Counted from the first letter of the stretch, positions 43,765 through 52,627 are shown. The stretch is DNA of 64,000 bases from Nocardia sp. BMG51109 (GCF_000526215.1 NZ_JAFQ01000004.1:7936001-8000000), one strand, 5' to 3'. Notes: a model not told the origin generated them from the sequence alone. Program-made: numbers and translations.

Positions 43765-44532
43765 GTGCCCGGAAAACGAGACATCGCCACCCGCCGCGAG
43801 CTGGTCGATACCTCCGCGACACCGGAATCCGGTGCCGAACCGGCCGATACCGCGGCCGGCGAGGCCAACCTGGCCCCCGTGCTGTCCTCCGTCGCCCAGG
43901 ACTATCTGAAGGTCATCTGGACGACGCAGGAGTGGTCACAGGAGAAGGTGTCGACGAAGTTGCTGGCCGAGCGCATCGGGGTGTCGGCGTCCACGGTGTC
44001 GGAGGCGGTGCGCAAGCTCGCCGATCAGGGCCTGGTCGAGCACGCCCGCTACGGGGCGATCACGCTGACCGAGGAGGGCAGCCGCGCCGCCGTGGCGATG
44101 GTCCGGCGGCACCGGCTGATCGAGACGTTCCTGGTGAACGAGCTCGGTTACGGCTGGGACGAGGTGCACGACGAGGCCGAGGTGCTCGAGCACGCGGTCT
44201 CGGAGACGTTGATGACGCGCATCGACGCCAAGCTCGGTCATCCGGATCGCGATCCGCACGGCGATCCGATCCCGTCGGTCGACGGTGCGGTCCCCACCCC
44301 GCCCGCGCGTCAGCTCAGCCGCTTCCAGGCCGGCGAATCCGGCCGTGTCGCACGGATTTCCGATTTCGACCCGGCCATGCTGCGCTACTTCGACTCGGTC
44401 GGCATAGCCCTGGACACCCCCATCGCGGTGGTGGAGCGCCGCGACTTCGCCGGCACCATCGCCGTCAGCGTCGGCGACCGCACCATCGACCTGGGCAGCC
44501 CGGCCGCCGAGGCCATCTGGCTGACCCACTGA
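43765..44532 (+). CDS. mntR: DtxR/MntR-family metalloregulator
   Basis: GTG 43765 gives 255 residues. After a polar 40-residue lead, the helix-turn-helix is LLAERIGVSASTVSEAVRKL. The metal and dimer region has RRHRLIETFLVNELGYGWDE and HDEAEVLEHAVSETLMTRID with His/Glu ligands, and a C-terminal FeoA/SH3-like domain follows. Mycobacterial homologues in this position are SirR/MntR-type. TAAGCT at 43752-43757 could be a -10 placed for a leaderless message starting at the GTG. Metal choice (Mn or Fe) cannot be settled here. Confidence 0.85.
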   Translation: MPGKRDIATRRELVDTSATPESGAEPADTAAGEANLAPVLSSVAQDYLKVIWTTQEWSQEKVSTKLLAERIGVSASTVSEAVRKLADQGLVEHARYGAITLTEEGSRAAVAMVRRHRLIETFLVNELGYGWDEVHDEAEVLEHAVSETLMTRIDAKLGHPDRDPHGDPIPSVDGAVPTPPARQLSRFQAGESGRVARISDFDPAMLRYFDSVGIALDTPIAVVERRDFAGTIAVSVGDRTIDLGSPAAEAIWLTH

Positions 44533-44575
44533 CGCGGCCCGCCCGCGCGAACCGGCGGCGAGAGTCCGCGGTGGT

Positions 44576-45637
44576 TCAGCTGTTCGCGTGTTCGGTGGCG
44601 CGCTTGGCGATGGCGGTCCCGAGTTCGGTGGTCGTACTGGTGCCGCCGAGGTCGGGAGTGCGGATGGCCGCTTCGGCGAGGACCTCGCACACGGCGCGGT
44701 CGACAGCCGCTGCCGCCGCACTCTCCCCCAGTTGGTCGAGCATCATCGCGGCGGCGAGGATCTGGGCGACGGGGTTGGCGATGCCCTGGCCCGCGATGTC
44801 GGGGGCGCTGCCGTGTACGGCCTCGAACATGGAAGGGGCGTCGCGGTGCGGGTTGATGTTGCCGGAGGGCGCGAGGCCCAGGCCGCCGGTAACGGCGGCG
44901 GCGAGATCGGAGAGGATGTCGCCGAACAGGTTCGAGCCGACGATGACGTCGAGGCGGTCGGGGTGCAGCACGATCTCGGCGGCGAGCGCGTCGACGTGCA
45001 TCTGCCGGGTCTCGACGTCGGGGTATTCGGCGGCGATGCGGTCGAAGACGCTGTCCCAGTAGGGCATCGAGTGGATCAGGCCGTTGGATTTGGTGGCCGA
45101 GCACACCGTGCGGCGGCGTTCGCGGGCGCGGTCGAAGGCGTAGCGGATGATGCGCTCGCAGCCGGCGCGGGTGAACACCGATTCCTGGAGCACGAATTCC
45201 CCGGGACGGCCGGGATTGTGGATGCCGCCGATCTCGGAGTATTCGCCCTCGGAGTTCTCCCGCACGATCAGGATGTCCAGATCCTCGGCGGTGCGGTCGC
45301 GCAGCGCGGATTCGGTGCCGGGCAGCAGCCGCACCGGCCGCAGGTTCACGTACTGGCCGAAGGCGCGGCGCAGCGGAATCAGCAGGCCCCACAGCGAGAT
45401 GTGGTCGGGCACCCCCGGAAAGCCCACGGCGCCCAGCAGGATCGCGTCGAATCCGGCCAGCTGCTCGGCCCCGTCGGGCGGCATCATGTGCCCGGTGCGC
45501 AGGTATTGCTCACAGGACCAGTCGAATTCGGTCCATTCGATCCCCGGCAACACCGCGTCGACCACCTTCACGGCCTCGGCGGTCACGTCGACCCCGATCC
45601 CGTCGCCGGGAATGGTCGCGATCCGGTAAGTGCTCAC
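44576..45637 (-). CDS. Isocitrate/isopropylmalate-family dehydrogenase (tartrate/D-malate type)
   Basis: The 353-residue enzyme is a metal- and NAD-dependent beta-decarboxylating dehydrogenase. Markers are IATIPGDGIGVDVTAEAVKV, the substrate loop LRPVRLLPG, the family-specific ILIVRENSEGEYSEIGGI, and VGSNLFGDILSDLAAAVTGG with the metal Asp residues. ENxEGEYS places it nearer tartrate/D-malate dehydrogenases than LeuB. GTG 45637 is preceded by GGGAG. It begins the accessory catabolic cluster and probably feeds C4 acids to central metabolism. Confidence 0.83.
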   Translation of the reverse strand: MSTYRIATIPGDGIGVDVTAEAVKVVDAVLPGIEWTEFDWSCEQYLRTGHMMPPDGAEQLAGFDAILLGAVGFPGVPDHISLWGLLIPLRRAFGQYVNLRPVRLLPGTESALRDRTAEDLDILIVRENSEGEYSEIGGIHNPGRPGEFVLQESVFTRAGCERIIRYAFDRARERRRTVCSATKSNGLIHSMPYWDSVFDRIAAEYPDVETRQMHVDALAAEIVLHPDRLDVIVGSNLFGDILSDLAAAVTGGLGLAPSGNINPHRDAPSMFEAVHGSAPDIAGQGIANPVAQILAAAMMLDQLGESAAAAAVDRAVCEVLAEAAIRTPDLGGTSTTTELGTAIAKRATEHANS

Positions 45638-45821
45638 CTGTGCTCCCTCGATCCAAGTCGGTCATCACTATCGCTGCCCTGCCCGAACGGCCGGGACGAC
45701 ATCCTGAACCCCGCCGAACATCCGGCCGCCCCAGCCTCGCCGCTCCGGCGGGCGCCCCGTTCGCTCCCGCCCGACGGACCGCCGACCATCGCCGTACGAC
45801 GCCGGTGGTCCATCGACGACC

Positions 45822-47312
45822 TCACAGCTGTACGCCGATGTACTTCGTCTCCAGGAACTCGTCGATGCCCGTGAGTCCGCCCTCGCGGCCGAGCCCGGAT
45901 TCCTTGACGCCGCCGAAGGGGGCGGCCGGGTTCGAGACGACGCCCTGGTTGAGGCCGACCATGCCGGTGTCGAGGGCCTCGCAGACGCGCAGGCCGCGGC
46001 GGAGGCTTTCGGTGTACACGTAGCTCACCAGGCCGTAGGGGGTGTCGTTGGCGCGGTCGACGACCTCGTCCTCGGTGTCGAACCCGGTGATGGCGGCGAC
46101 GGGGCCGAAGATCTCGGTGCGGCACATGTCGGCGTCGTCGGGCACGTCCACCAGAACCGTTGCGGGATAGAAGTTCCCGGGGCCGTCGAGGGTTTCTCCG
46201 CCGAGCAGTACCTTGGCTCCGCGAGTGCGGGCGTCGGCGACCAGGTCGGTCACCTTGGCCACGGCGTCGGTATCGATCAGCGGGCCGACCACGACGCCGG
46301 GCTCGGTGCCGCGGCCCAGCGGCAGCGCCGCCATCCGCTTCGTCAGCCGTTCCGCGAAGTCGTCGAGTACGGTGCGCTGCACGTAGATCCGGTTGGCGGC
46401 CGTGCACGCCTGCCCGATGTTGCGCATCTTGGCCGCCATCGCACCGTCGACGGCGGCGTCCAGGTCGGCGTCGTCGAACACGATGAACGGCGCGTTGCCG
46501 CCCAGCTCCATCGAGGTGCGCATGACCGTCTGCGCGCACTGTTCCAGGAGCTTCTTGCCGACCGCCGTGGATCCGGTGAACGACAGCTTGCGGGAACGCT
46601 CGTCGAGGATCATCGGCGTCATCAGCGCACCCGGATCCGACGTGGTGACGACGTTGACCACGCCCGCCGGCACGCCGGCCCGCTCCAGGATGTCGGCCAG
46701 GGCGAGGGTGCACAGCGGTGTCTGCTCGGCGGGCTTGACCACGCAGGTGCAGCCGGCGGCCAGCGCCGGCCCGATCTTGCGGGTGCCCATGGCCATCGGG
46801 AAGTTCCACGGCGTGATGAGCAGGCTCGGACCCACCGGCTGCCGCGTCACGAGGAAGCGGGACCCGCCGCCGGGCGCGGGCATGTACCCGCCGTCCAGGC
46901 GCACGGCCTCCTCGGCGAACCAGCGGAAGAACTCCGCGGCATAGGTGATCTCGCCACGCGCCTCCGCCAGCGGCTTCCCCATCTCGAGGGTGGCGATCAG
47001 GCCCAGCCGGTCGGCGTCCTCGATCAGCAGGCGATGCGCCCGCATCAGGATCTCGCTGCGCTCGCGCGCCGGGGTGCGCGCCCACGCGGCCTGCGCGTCG
47101 GCGGCGGCCGTCAGCGCGGCCAGCCCGTCGCCGGGCCCGGCATCGGCGACCGCGCACAGCTCCTGCCCCGTCGACGGATCGAGGACCGGCATGGTCTTCG
47201 CCGCCGCGCGCCACTGCCCACCGATGTAAAGCCCGGTAGGCACGCTGTCGACGGCGGCCCGTTCGGCCGGGCCCGCGTCGGTCCGGCTCGGGATCGTGTC
47301 GCTCTGCGTCAC
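45822..47312 (-). CDS. NAD(P)-dependent aldehyde dehydrogenase (succinate-semialdehyde type)
   Basis: GTG 47312 has GAGGAG six bases upstream and gives 496 residues; the ATG at 47363 lacks a ribosome site. Catalytic residues are in MELGGNAPFIVFDDAD (Glu) and NIGQACTAANRIYV (Cys), with the cofactor loop FTGSTAVGKKLLEQ. The Arg and Ser around the C-terminal GREGG segment fit semialdehyde substrates. It is divergent from the aminotransferase gene across a repeated dyad. Together they could convert an omega-amino acid into a dicarboxylate, as in GABA breakdown; the true substrate may differ. Confidence 0.88.
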   Translation of the reverse strand: MTQSDTIPSRTDAGPAERAAVDSVPTGLYIGGQWRAAAKTMPVLDPSTGQELCAVADAGPGDGLAALTAAADAQAAWARTPARERSEILMRAHRLLIEDADRLGLIATLEMGKPLAEARGEITYAAEFFRWFAEEAVRLDGGYMPAPGGGSRFLVTRQPVGPSLLITPWNFPMAMGTRKIGPALAAGCTCVVKPAEQTPLCTLALADILERAGVPAGVVNVVTTSDPGALMTPMILDERSRKLSFTGSTAVGKKLLEQCAQTVMRTSMELGGNAPFIVFDDADLDAAVDGAMAAKMRNIGQACTAANRIYVQRTVLDDFAERLTKRMAALPLGRGTEPGVVVGPLIDTDAVAKVTDLVADARTRGAKVLLGGETLDGPGNFYPATVLVDVPDDADMCRTEIFGPVAAITGFDTEDEVVDRANDTPYGLVSYVYTESLRRGLRVCEALDTGMVGLNQGVVSNPAAPFGGVKESGLGREGGLTGIDEFLETKYIGVQL

Positions 47313-47434
47313 CGCCTGCTCCTCACCCTGTTCTGCCGCCGGATCCGGCGGTCGGTTCGTCATGGCCCAGCGCTGACCGCCGGTACCCGCCACGGACAGC
47401 TTATTGCTGTGGCCCTGCCCGCCATGTTATTCAT

Positions 47435-47464
47435 ATTGTCGACAATCCGACAATAGACAATCCG
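47435..47464. promoter_or_regulatory. GntR-type operator between dehydrogenase and aminotransferase
   Basis: ATTGT-CG-ACAATCC (47435-47448) is a palindrome. GACAAT recurs at 47441, 47449 and 47456, and ACAATCCG occurs at 47442-47449 and 47457-47464. The same ATTGT-NN-ACAATCCG stands over the other divergent promoter of the cluster at 52.6 kb, which points to one regulator for both. Confidence 0.65.
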
Positions 47465-47527
47465 CGCGGGCGCGTTCCTGACGACGCGTCGAGCGACCTC
47501 TCCCCACGCTCCGGAAGGCGGATCACG

Positions 47528-48769
47528 ATGACGGCACTCTCCCCGGTCCTGAAGCAGGCCACCCCGGTCACCGTCGACCACGGCGAAGGCTGCTACCTGT
47601 ATGCCACCGACGGCCGCCGCTATCTCGACTTCACCGCCGGGATCGGCGTGACCAGTACCGGTCATTGCCATCCGCGCGTGGTCGAGGCCGCCCAGAAGCA
47701 GATCGGCAGCCTGATCCACGGCCAGTACACGACCGTCATGCACAAGCCGCTGCTCGCGCTGACCGAGCGGCTGGCCGACGTCCTGCCCGAGGGGCTGGAT
47801 TCGCTGTTCTTCTCCAACTCCGGCAGCGAGGCGGTCGAGGCGTCGCTGCGGCTGGTCCGCCAGGCCACCGGGCGCCCGAATGTGATCGTGTTCCACGGCG
47901 GTTTCCACGGCCGCACCGTCGCCACCGCCACCATGACCACCTCCGGCACCCGGTTCTCCGCCGGATTCAGCCCGCTGATGGGCGGCGTGCACGTCGCGCC
48001 GTTCCCGACCGCGTTCCGCTACGGCTGGAGCGAGGAGCAGGCCACCGACTTCGCGCTGCGCGAGCTGGACTACCTGCTCACCACCCTCACCTCGCCGGCG
48101 GAGACCGCCGCGTTCGTCGTCGAGCCCGTGCTCGGCGAGGGCGGCTACATCCCCGGCAACACCCGCTTCTTCCAGGGCCTGCGCGAGCGCGCCGACCGGC
48201 ACGGCATCCTGCTGGTCCTGGACGAGATCCAGACCGGCTTCGGCCGCACCGGAAAGTTCTTCGGCCACCAGCACTTCGGCCTCCGCCCCGACGTCATCAC
48301 CATCGCCAAGGGCCTCGCCAGCGGCTTCCCGCTGTCGGGCATCGCCGCCTCCCGCGAGTTGATGGCCAAGGCGTGGCCCGGCTCCCAGGGCGGCACCTAC
48401 GGCGGTAACGCGGTCGCCTGCGCCGCCGCGCTGGCCACCATCGACGTCATCGAATCCGAAGGGCTGGTGGACAATTCCGCCGAACGCGGGCGGCAGCTGC
48501 TGGCGGGCGCCCGCACCCGCGCCACCAAGGCCGTCGGCGACGTGCGCGGCCTGGGCCTGATGGTCGGCACCGAGTTCACCACGGCGGCAGGCGAACCCGA
48601 CACCGAGACCGCGTCGGCCGCGCAGCGCCTCGCGCACGAGAAGGGCCTGCTGCTGCTGACCTGCGGCGCGCACAGCAACGTGGTCCGGATGATCCCGCCG
48701 CTGATCGTGACCGCCGACCAGGTCGACGAGGCCCTGGGCATCTGGTCCGCCGTGCTGGACGAAATCTAG
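47528..48769 (+). CDS. Class III aminotransferase (4-aminobutyrate/omega-amino-acid type)
   Basis: The 413-residue PLP enzyme has LDFTAGIGVTSTGHCHPRVV at the start, NSGSEAVEASLRLVRQATG and GGFHGRT in the middle, VLDEIQTGFGRTG with the PLP Asp, and the Schiff-base Lys in ITIAKGLASGFPLSG near residue 260. ATG 47528 follows GGAAGG. It heads an operon with the DUF3830 gene, and its divergent partner is an aldehyde dehydrogenase. That pairing suggests transamination of an amino acid to a semialdehyde followed by oxidation. Confidence 0.9.
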   Translation: MTALSPVLKQATPVTVDHGEGCYLYATDGRRYLDFTAGIGVTSTGHCHPRVVEAAQKQIGSLIHGQYTTVMHKPLLALTERLADVLPEGLDSLFFSNSGSEAVEASLRLVRQATGRPNVIVFHGGFHGRTVATATMTTSGTRFSAGFSPLMGGVHVAPFPTAFRYGWSEEQATDFALRELDYLLTTLTSPAETAAFVVEPVLGEGGYIPGNTRFFQGLRERADRHGILLVLDEIQTGFGRTGKFFGHQHFGLRPDVITIAKGLASGFPLSGIAASRELMAKAWPGSQGGTYGGNAVACAAALATIDVIESEGLVDNSAERGRQLLAGARTRATKAVGDVRGLGLMVGTEFTTAAGEPDTETASAAQRLAHEKGLLLLTCGAHSNVVRMIPPLIVTADQVDEALGIWSAVLDEI

Positions 48770-48780
48770 GAGGCATCCGG

Positions 48781-49281
48781 ATGGCCCGCTACCTCACCAT
48801 CACCCTCACCAAGGCCGGGGTCCGCTGCCGCGCCCGGCTGCTCGACGACGAGGCCCCGGCCACCTGCGCCGCGGTCTGGGACGCGCTGCCGCAGGAGGGC
48901 GACGCCTTCCACGCCAAGTACGCCCGCAACGAGGTCTACACCCTGCTGCCCCGCATCACCGCGGCGCCGCACCGCGAAAACCCCACCATCACACCGATTC
49001 CCGGCGACGTCTGCCTGTTCGACTTCGAGGCATGGGAGATCGGCAACCCCGCCTACGGCTACGAACCCGGCTCCGCCGCCCACCACGCCCAGGGCGCCAC
49101 GGATCTCGCCCTCTTCTACGGCCGCAACAACCTGCTCATCAACGGCGACCAGGGCTGGGTCCCCGGCAACGTCTTCGCCACCATCGAAGAGGGCCTCCCC
49201 GACCTCGCCACGGCGTGCAACAACCTGTGGCTGCGCGGCGTAGAGGGCGAATCCCTCGCCTTCGCAAGGGATTCCGAGTAG
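48781..49281 (+). CDS. DUF3830 (cyclophilin-like fold) protein
   Basis: ATG 48781 has AGGAGG 8 bases upstream, overlapping the aminotransferase stop. The 166-residue protein carries ARLLDDEAPATCAAVWDALP, the family opening, then HAKYARNEVY, GDVCLFDFEAWEI, FYGRNNLL and PGNVFATIEEGLPDLATACN. I recall DUF3830 proteins beside amidases and Asp/Glu-racemase-like genes, as here, but their function is unknown. A binding or hydrolytic role on a cluster metabolite is inference. A strong hairpin follows its stop. Confidence 0.82.
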   Translation: MARYLTITLTKAGVRCRARLLDDEAPATCAAVWDALPQEGDAFHAKYARNEVYTLLPRITAAPHRENPTITPIPGDVCLFDFEAWEIGNPAYGYEPGSAAHHAQGATDLALFYGRNNLLINGDQGWVPGNVFATIEEGLPDLATACNNLWLRGVEGESLAFARDSE

Positions 49282-49301
49282 GCGTACCCCGCCGACGCAG
49301 A

Positions 49302-49332
49302 GATCGGCCGGGGCCACCAGCCCCGGCCGATC
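49302..49332 (+). terminator. Terminator-like hairpin after the DUF3830 gene
   Basis: GATCGGCCGGGGC (49302-49314) is perfectly mirrored by GCCCCGGCCGATC (49320-49332) around a 5-base loop. No T-run follows, as is common for actinobacterial terminators. It closes the aminotransferase-DUF3830 operon. Confidence 0.7.
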
Positions 49333-49370
49333 GTCGTGGAACCGGCCCGGACCCTTCGGACCGCACCGTC

Positions 49371-49441
49371 CCGAATACCGGTGACGAAGCCCGCCCACGC
49401 CGACTCGCCGTGCGACGGCCACCCCGGCCGAATACCGGTGA
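49371..49441. repeat. 14-bp direct repeat
   Basis: CCGAATACCGGTGA occurs at 49371-49384 and at 49428-49441. The inner ACCGGT is self-complementary. Both lie in the otherwise gene-free 49.28-49.55 kb stretch, ahead of the secreted-protein gene. Confidence 0.55.
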
Positions 49442-49547
49442 ACCTCGGCCGATCCGGCACGCATGAGCTCCGCGATTCGATAATGTCGGATGGCGATGAT
49501 CGCCGACTCGTCCGCCGGGCGTTGCTCGGCAGGAAGGTGAAATCGCC

Positions 49548-49925
49548 ATGCGCACCGGATTTCTCGATCGCTCGAGCACCGGATTCGGATATCGGATCCG
49601 TCTCGCCGCCGCGCTCGTCCCGATCGCGGCCGCCGCCGCACTCGCACTCGGCGCGGGTTCCGCCGCCGCCGACCCCGCCCTCGACGCCGGCGACGGGCCG
49701 TCGGCAACCGAGGCGACACCGTCGGCAGATCCCGTCTACGACGGCTTCTCCACCCACTGCTCCGGCGCCGACGGCTACTTCTACTGCCCGCAGTACGACA
49801 AGCGCGGCCGCCAAATCTGCACCATCACCGAGCTGCCGCTCGGAGGCGGGTCGGCCGCGGCCTACAACTGGCTGCCGAACACGATCTGCGACATCCAGGT
49901 GACGATCGCCAACGCTCTGCCGTAG
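49548..49925 (+). CDS. Secreted hypothetical protein with four cysteines
   Basis: The 125-residue protein begins with a basic start, a hydrophobic core IRLAAALVPIAAAAALALGA and a cleavage site near AAADPA (about residue 42), a normal Sec signal peptide. The mature part is short, with four Cys in DGFSTHCSGADGYFYCPQYD and later GRQICTIT and NTICDI, suggesting two disulfides. ATG 49548 has AGGAAGG upstream. No family was recognised. It is a single gene after a terminator-like hairpin. Confidence 0.72.
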   Translation: MRTGFLDRSSTGFGYRIRLAAALVPIAAAAALALGAGSAAADPALDAGDGPSATEATPSADPVYDGFSTHCSGADGYFYCPQYDKRGRQICTITELPLGGGSAAAYNWLPNTICDIQVTIANALP

Positions 49926-49945
49926 GCCGCGCGTACATTTCACGC

Positions 49946-50197
49946 ATGGGCGAGACCGTCAGTATTCGGCAGCTGCGTGCATCCGTCGCCACCGTCGTGG
50001 ACAGAGCTGTCGCTGGTGATGTCACGACTGTCACGCGCGATGGCGAGCCGGTCGCGGCCATCATCCCGGTACACATGCTCGACGCGTTCGAGGAGTGGGA
50101 AGATCGGCGACTCGCCGAGAGAGCCACAGAGGCCGAGCGTGAGCCCGGTGAACGGCTCTCCCTCACCGAGGTGCTCGACGAGCCCCGCCGATCGTAG
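49946..50197 (+). CDS. Orphan Phd/YefM-type antitoxin
   Basis: The 83-residue protein has the Phd core SIRQLRASVATVVDRAVAGD then VTTVTRDGEPVAAIIPVHML, and a charged C-terminal helix (EEWEDRRLAERATEAE). A toxin would normally follow, but the next gene is an amidase on the opposite strand. It starts 21 bases after the secreted-protein gene. It may have lost its toxin, serve one elsewhere, or act as a plain DNA-binding protein. Confidence 0.75.
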   Translation: MGETVSIRQLRASVATVVDRAVAGDVTTVTRDGEPVAAIIPVHMLDAFEEWEDRRLAERATEAEREPGERLSLTEVLDEPRRS

Positions 50198-50207
50198 GGC
50201 CGGTGCC

Positions 50208-51605
50208 TCAGCTCAGCACGACCTCCGCGAACCGGGCCAGGGCGAGGACCAGGTCGTCGGAGTGACGCGGGCCGACGATCTGGAGGCCGACCGGGAGACC
50301 GGCGGCGGTGGCGCCGATCGGGATGCTGATCGCGGGCTGCTGGGTCATGTTGAACGGGTAGGTGAACGGGGTCCACTGGGGCCAGCTGCGCAGGCCGCTG
50401 CCGGGGGGCACGTCGTGGCCGGCCTCGAAGGCGGGGATCGGCATCGTCGGGGTGATCAGCACGTCGTAGGCCGTGTGGAAGGCGCCCATCACGATGCCGA
50501 CCTCGGCCGCCACCGCGCGGGCGTCCAGATAGTCGACGGCGCTGAGCTTTTCGCCCCGCTCCCACGCCGTGCCCAGCCCCGGATCGACGCGGTCGCGCGC
50601 GCCGTCGGGGAACTTCGCCAGCATCGTCGCCGCGCCCGCGGCCCACATGTCCTCGAACGCGTCGAGCGGATCGGCGAAGCCCGGGTCGGCGTTCACCACC
50701 CGCAGCCCGGCCTCGCCCAGCTGCCGCACCGCGTCGTCCACCAGGGCGGCCACCTCCGGGTCGACATCGACGTAGCCGAGCGTCGGGGAGTAGGCGCACG
50801 TCGCCCCGCGCACGTCGCGCTGCAACTGCGCGCGGAACGTGGTCAGGGGCGGCGCCAGCTCGGTGGGATCGCGCGGATCCGGCAGCGACAGGATGTCCAT
50901 CAGCAGCGCCGCGTCCTCCACTGTGCGCGTCATCGGGCCGGCGTGCGCCAGCGGACCGAACGGGCTGGCCGGATACAGCGGGATCCGCCCGTGCGTGGGC
51001 TTGAAGCCGACGATGCCGCAGAACGACGCCGGAATGCGCACGCTGCCGCCGCCATCCGTGCCGACCGACACCGGGCCCATTCCGGCGGCCACCGCCGCGG
51101 CGCTGCCGCCCGAGGAACCGCCGCAGGTCTTCGACGGATCGGCCGGGTTGCGCGTGATACCGGCCAGCGGACTGTCGGTGGTCGCCTTCCACGCCAGTTC
51201 CGGCGTGGTCGTCTTGCCGAGGAACACCAGACCGTCCTCGCGCAGCCGCGCGGTGACCGGGCTGTCCAGCGGCCACGGCACGTCGGGCTCGATGGAGGTG
51301 GAGCCGCGCCGGGTGGGCCAGCCCTCGGTGAGGAAGATGTCCTTGATCGAGATCGGCACCCCGTCCAGCAGTCCCTGCACGTGACCGGAGTGCCAGCGCG
51401 CCTCCGACTCCTTGGCCTGCATCAGCGCCCGCTCGGCGTCCACCAGGCAGTACGCGTTCAGCTCGCTGTCGCGCTGGGCGATGACGCCGAGCACGGCCTC
51501 CGTCGCCTCCACCGGCGAGAGCACACCCGCCGAGTACGCGGTGACCAGCTCGACGGCGGTCATCGCGGCCGGGTCGGTGGGGATATCGATATCGGGGTGG
51601 GTCAT
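50208..51605 (-). CDS. Amidase-signature family amidohydrolase
   Basis: The 465-residue enzyme hydrolyses an amide or ureide. The Ser-cisSer-Lys triad is complete: Lys in VPISIKDIFLTEG near residue 80, cis-Ser in CGGSSGGSAAAVAAGM near 155, and nucleophile Ser in GTDGGGSVRIPASFCGIVG. ATG 51605 follows AAGGGAG. It starts 14 bases after the 2-hydroxyacid dehydrogenase stop on the same strand, so both share the divergent promoter at 52.6 kb. Substrate specificity is not readable; the cluster suggests a dicarboxylic half-amide or similar. Confidence 0.88.
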   Translation of the reverse strand: MTHPDIDIPTDPAAMTAVELVTAYSAGVLSPVEATEAVLGVIAQRDSELNAYCLVDAERALMQAKESEARWHSGHVQGLLDGVPISIKDIFLTEGWPTRRGSTSIEPDVPWPLDSPVTARLREDGLVFLGKTTTPELAWKATTDSPLAGITRNPADPSKTCGGSSGGSAAAVAAGMGPVSVGTDGGGSVRIPASFCGIVGFKPTHGRIPLYPASPFGPLAHAGPMTRTVEDAALLMDILSLPDPRDPTELAPPLTTFRAQLQRDVRGATCAYSPTLGYVDVDPEVAALVDDAVRQLGEAGLRVVNADPGFADPLDAFEDMWAAGAATMLAKFPDGARDRVDPGLGTAWERGEKLSAVDYLDARAVAAEVGIVMGAFHTAYDVLITPTMPIPAFEAGHDVPPGSGLRSWPQWTPFTYPFNMTQQPAISIPIGATAAGLPVGLQIVGPRHSDDLVLALARFAEVVLS

Positions 51606-51619
51606 GGCTGGACTCCCTT

Positions 51620-52585
51620 TCAGCTGGGGACGTAACCCAGCCTTTTGTCGACCACGTTGTCCAGTGGACGACCGTCGATCCACTTCCGGAAATTCTCGGC
51701 GAACGTGGCGATCAGATCACCGCGCCAGCCGATCACGTCACCGGAATTGTGGGGCGTGAGTTGGACATTGGGCAGATCCCACAGCGCGTGACCGGGCGGT
51801 AGCGGCTCGGGATCGACGACATCGAGCGCCGCACCGGCGATGCTGCCGTTGCGCAGTGCGGCGACGAGATCGTCTGTCACTACTAGTTCCCCACGGCCGA
51901 CGTTGACGAAACGGGCATGCGGCTTCATCGCGGCAAACGCCCGGCCGTCGAACAGGTGCCGCGTCTGCGGCGTGAGCGGCGCGACGGCGACGACATAGTC
52001 CGCCGCGGGCAGTTCGGCGTGCAGATCGGTCCCGATGGTGCCGAAATCCGGGTCGTCGGCGCAGCCGCGCCGCCCCAGACCCCGGACGTCCATGCCGGCG
52101 CCGCGCAGCATCCGGGCGATGGCCCGGCCGATAGACCCCGTGCCGACGACGAGTACCGTGGCGCCGGAGAGCCGCTCCGACTCCCGGTGGCGCCACTCGT
52201 GGCGCTGTTGCAGCCGCCACGACTCGGGCAGGTCCTTGGCGAAGTTCAGGATCTGGGCGAGCACGTACTCGGCGATCGGCCCGTCGAACATGCCGCGGGT
52301 GTTGGTGACGACGACATCGCTGTCGACCAGCTCGTCGAACATCACCGCGTCGACGCCGGTGGCACCGACGTGCACCCAGCGCAGCCGGTCCGCCGCCGGC
52401 CAGGCGCCGGGGACCGCAGTACTCGTGAAGTCGTACACGAACAGCACGTCGGCACCATGCAACGCCTCGGCGAGCTCGCCCGCCGCGGCGTAGCGGACCT
52501 CGGCCCGCTCGGACACCGGGCGCATGAGCCCCGCATCGGGCCTGGTGCCATCGTGAAGAACGGTGACTATTTGGCCCTCAACCAC
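51620..52585 (-). CDS. D-isomer-specific 2-hydroxyacid dehydrogenase
   Basis: The 321-residue enzyme has the Rossmann motif VLVVGTGSIGRAIARMLRGA near residue 145, catalytic Arg in FVNVGRGELV, and the C-terminal His in PNVQLTPHNSGDV. PHN at that position is a common variant of the usual HxG/HxS. It should interconvert a 2-keto acid and a D-2-hydroxy acid with NAD(P)H. GTG 52585 sits just after a -10 box, so the message is probably leaderless. It shares its promoter region with the isomerase genes and an operon with the amidase. Confidence 0.87.
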   Translation of the reverse strand: MVEGQIVTVLHDGTRPDAGLMRPVSERAEVRYAAAGELAEALHGADVLFVYDFTSTAVPGAWPAADRLRWVHVGATGVDAVMFDELVDSDVVVTNTRGMFDGPIAEYVLAQILNFAKDLPESWRLQQRHEWRHRESERLSGATVLVVGTGSIGRAIARMLRGAGMDVRGLGRRGCADDPDFGTIGTDLHAELPAADYVVAVAPLTPQTRHLFDGRAFAAMKPHARFVNVGRGELVVTDDLVAALRNGSIAGAALDVVDPEPLPPGHALWDLPNVQLTPHNSGDVIGWRGDLIATFAENFRKWIDGRPLDNVVDKRLGYVPS

Positions 52586-52586
52586 A

Positions 52587-52627
52587 TTGACAGGCTAGAA
52601 AGACATCGTATGATTGTCAACAATCCG
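52587..52627. promoter_or_regulatory. Overlapping divergent promoters with GntR-type operator
   Basis: Forward: TTGACA (52587-52592), 16 bases, TATGAT (52609-52614). Reverse: TTGACA (read from 52620-52615), 17 bases, TAGCCT (52597-52592), giving a start near GTG 52585. The dyad GATTGT-CA-ACAATC (52612-52625) covers the forward -10/start and the reverse -35. One bound repressor would silence both directions. Confidence 0.7.
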
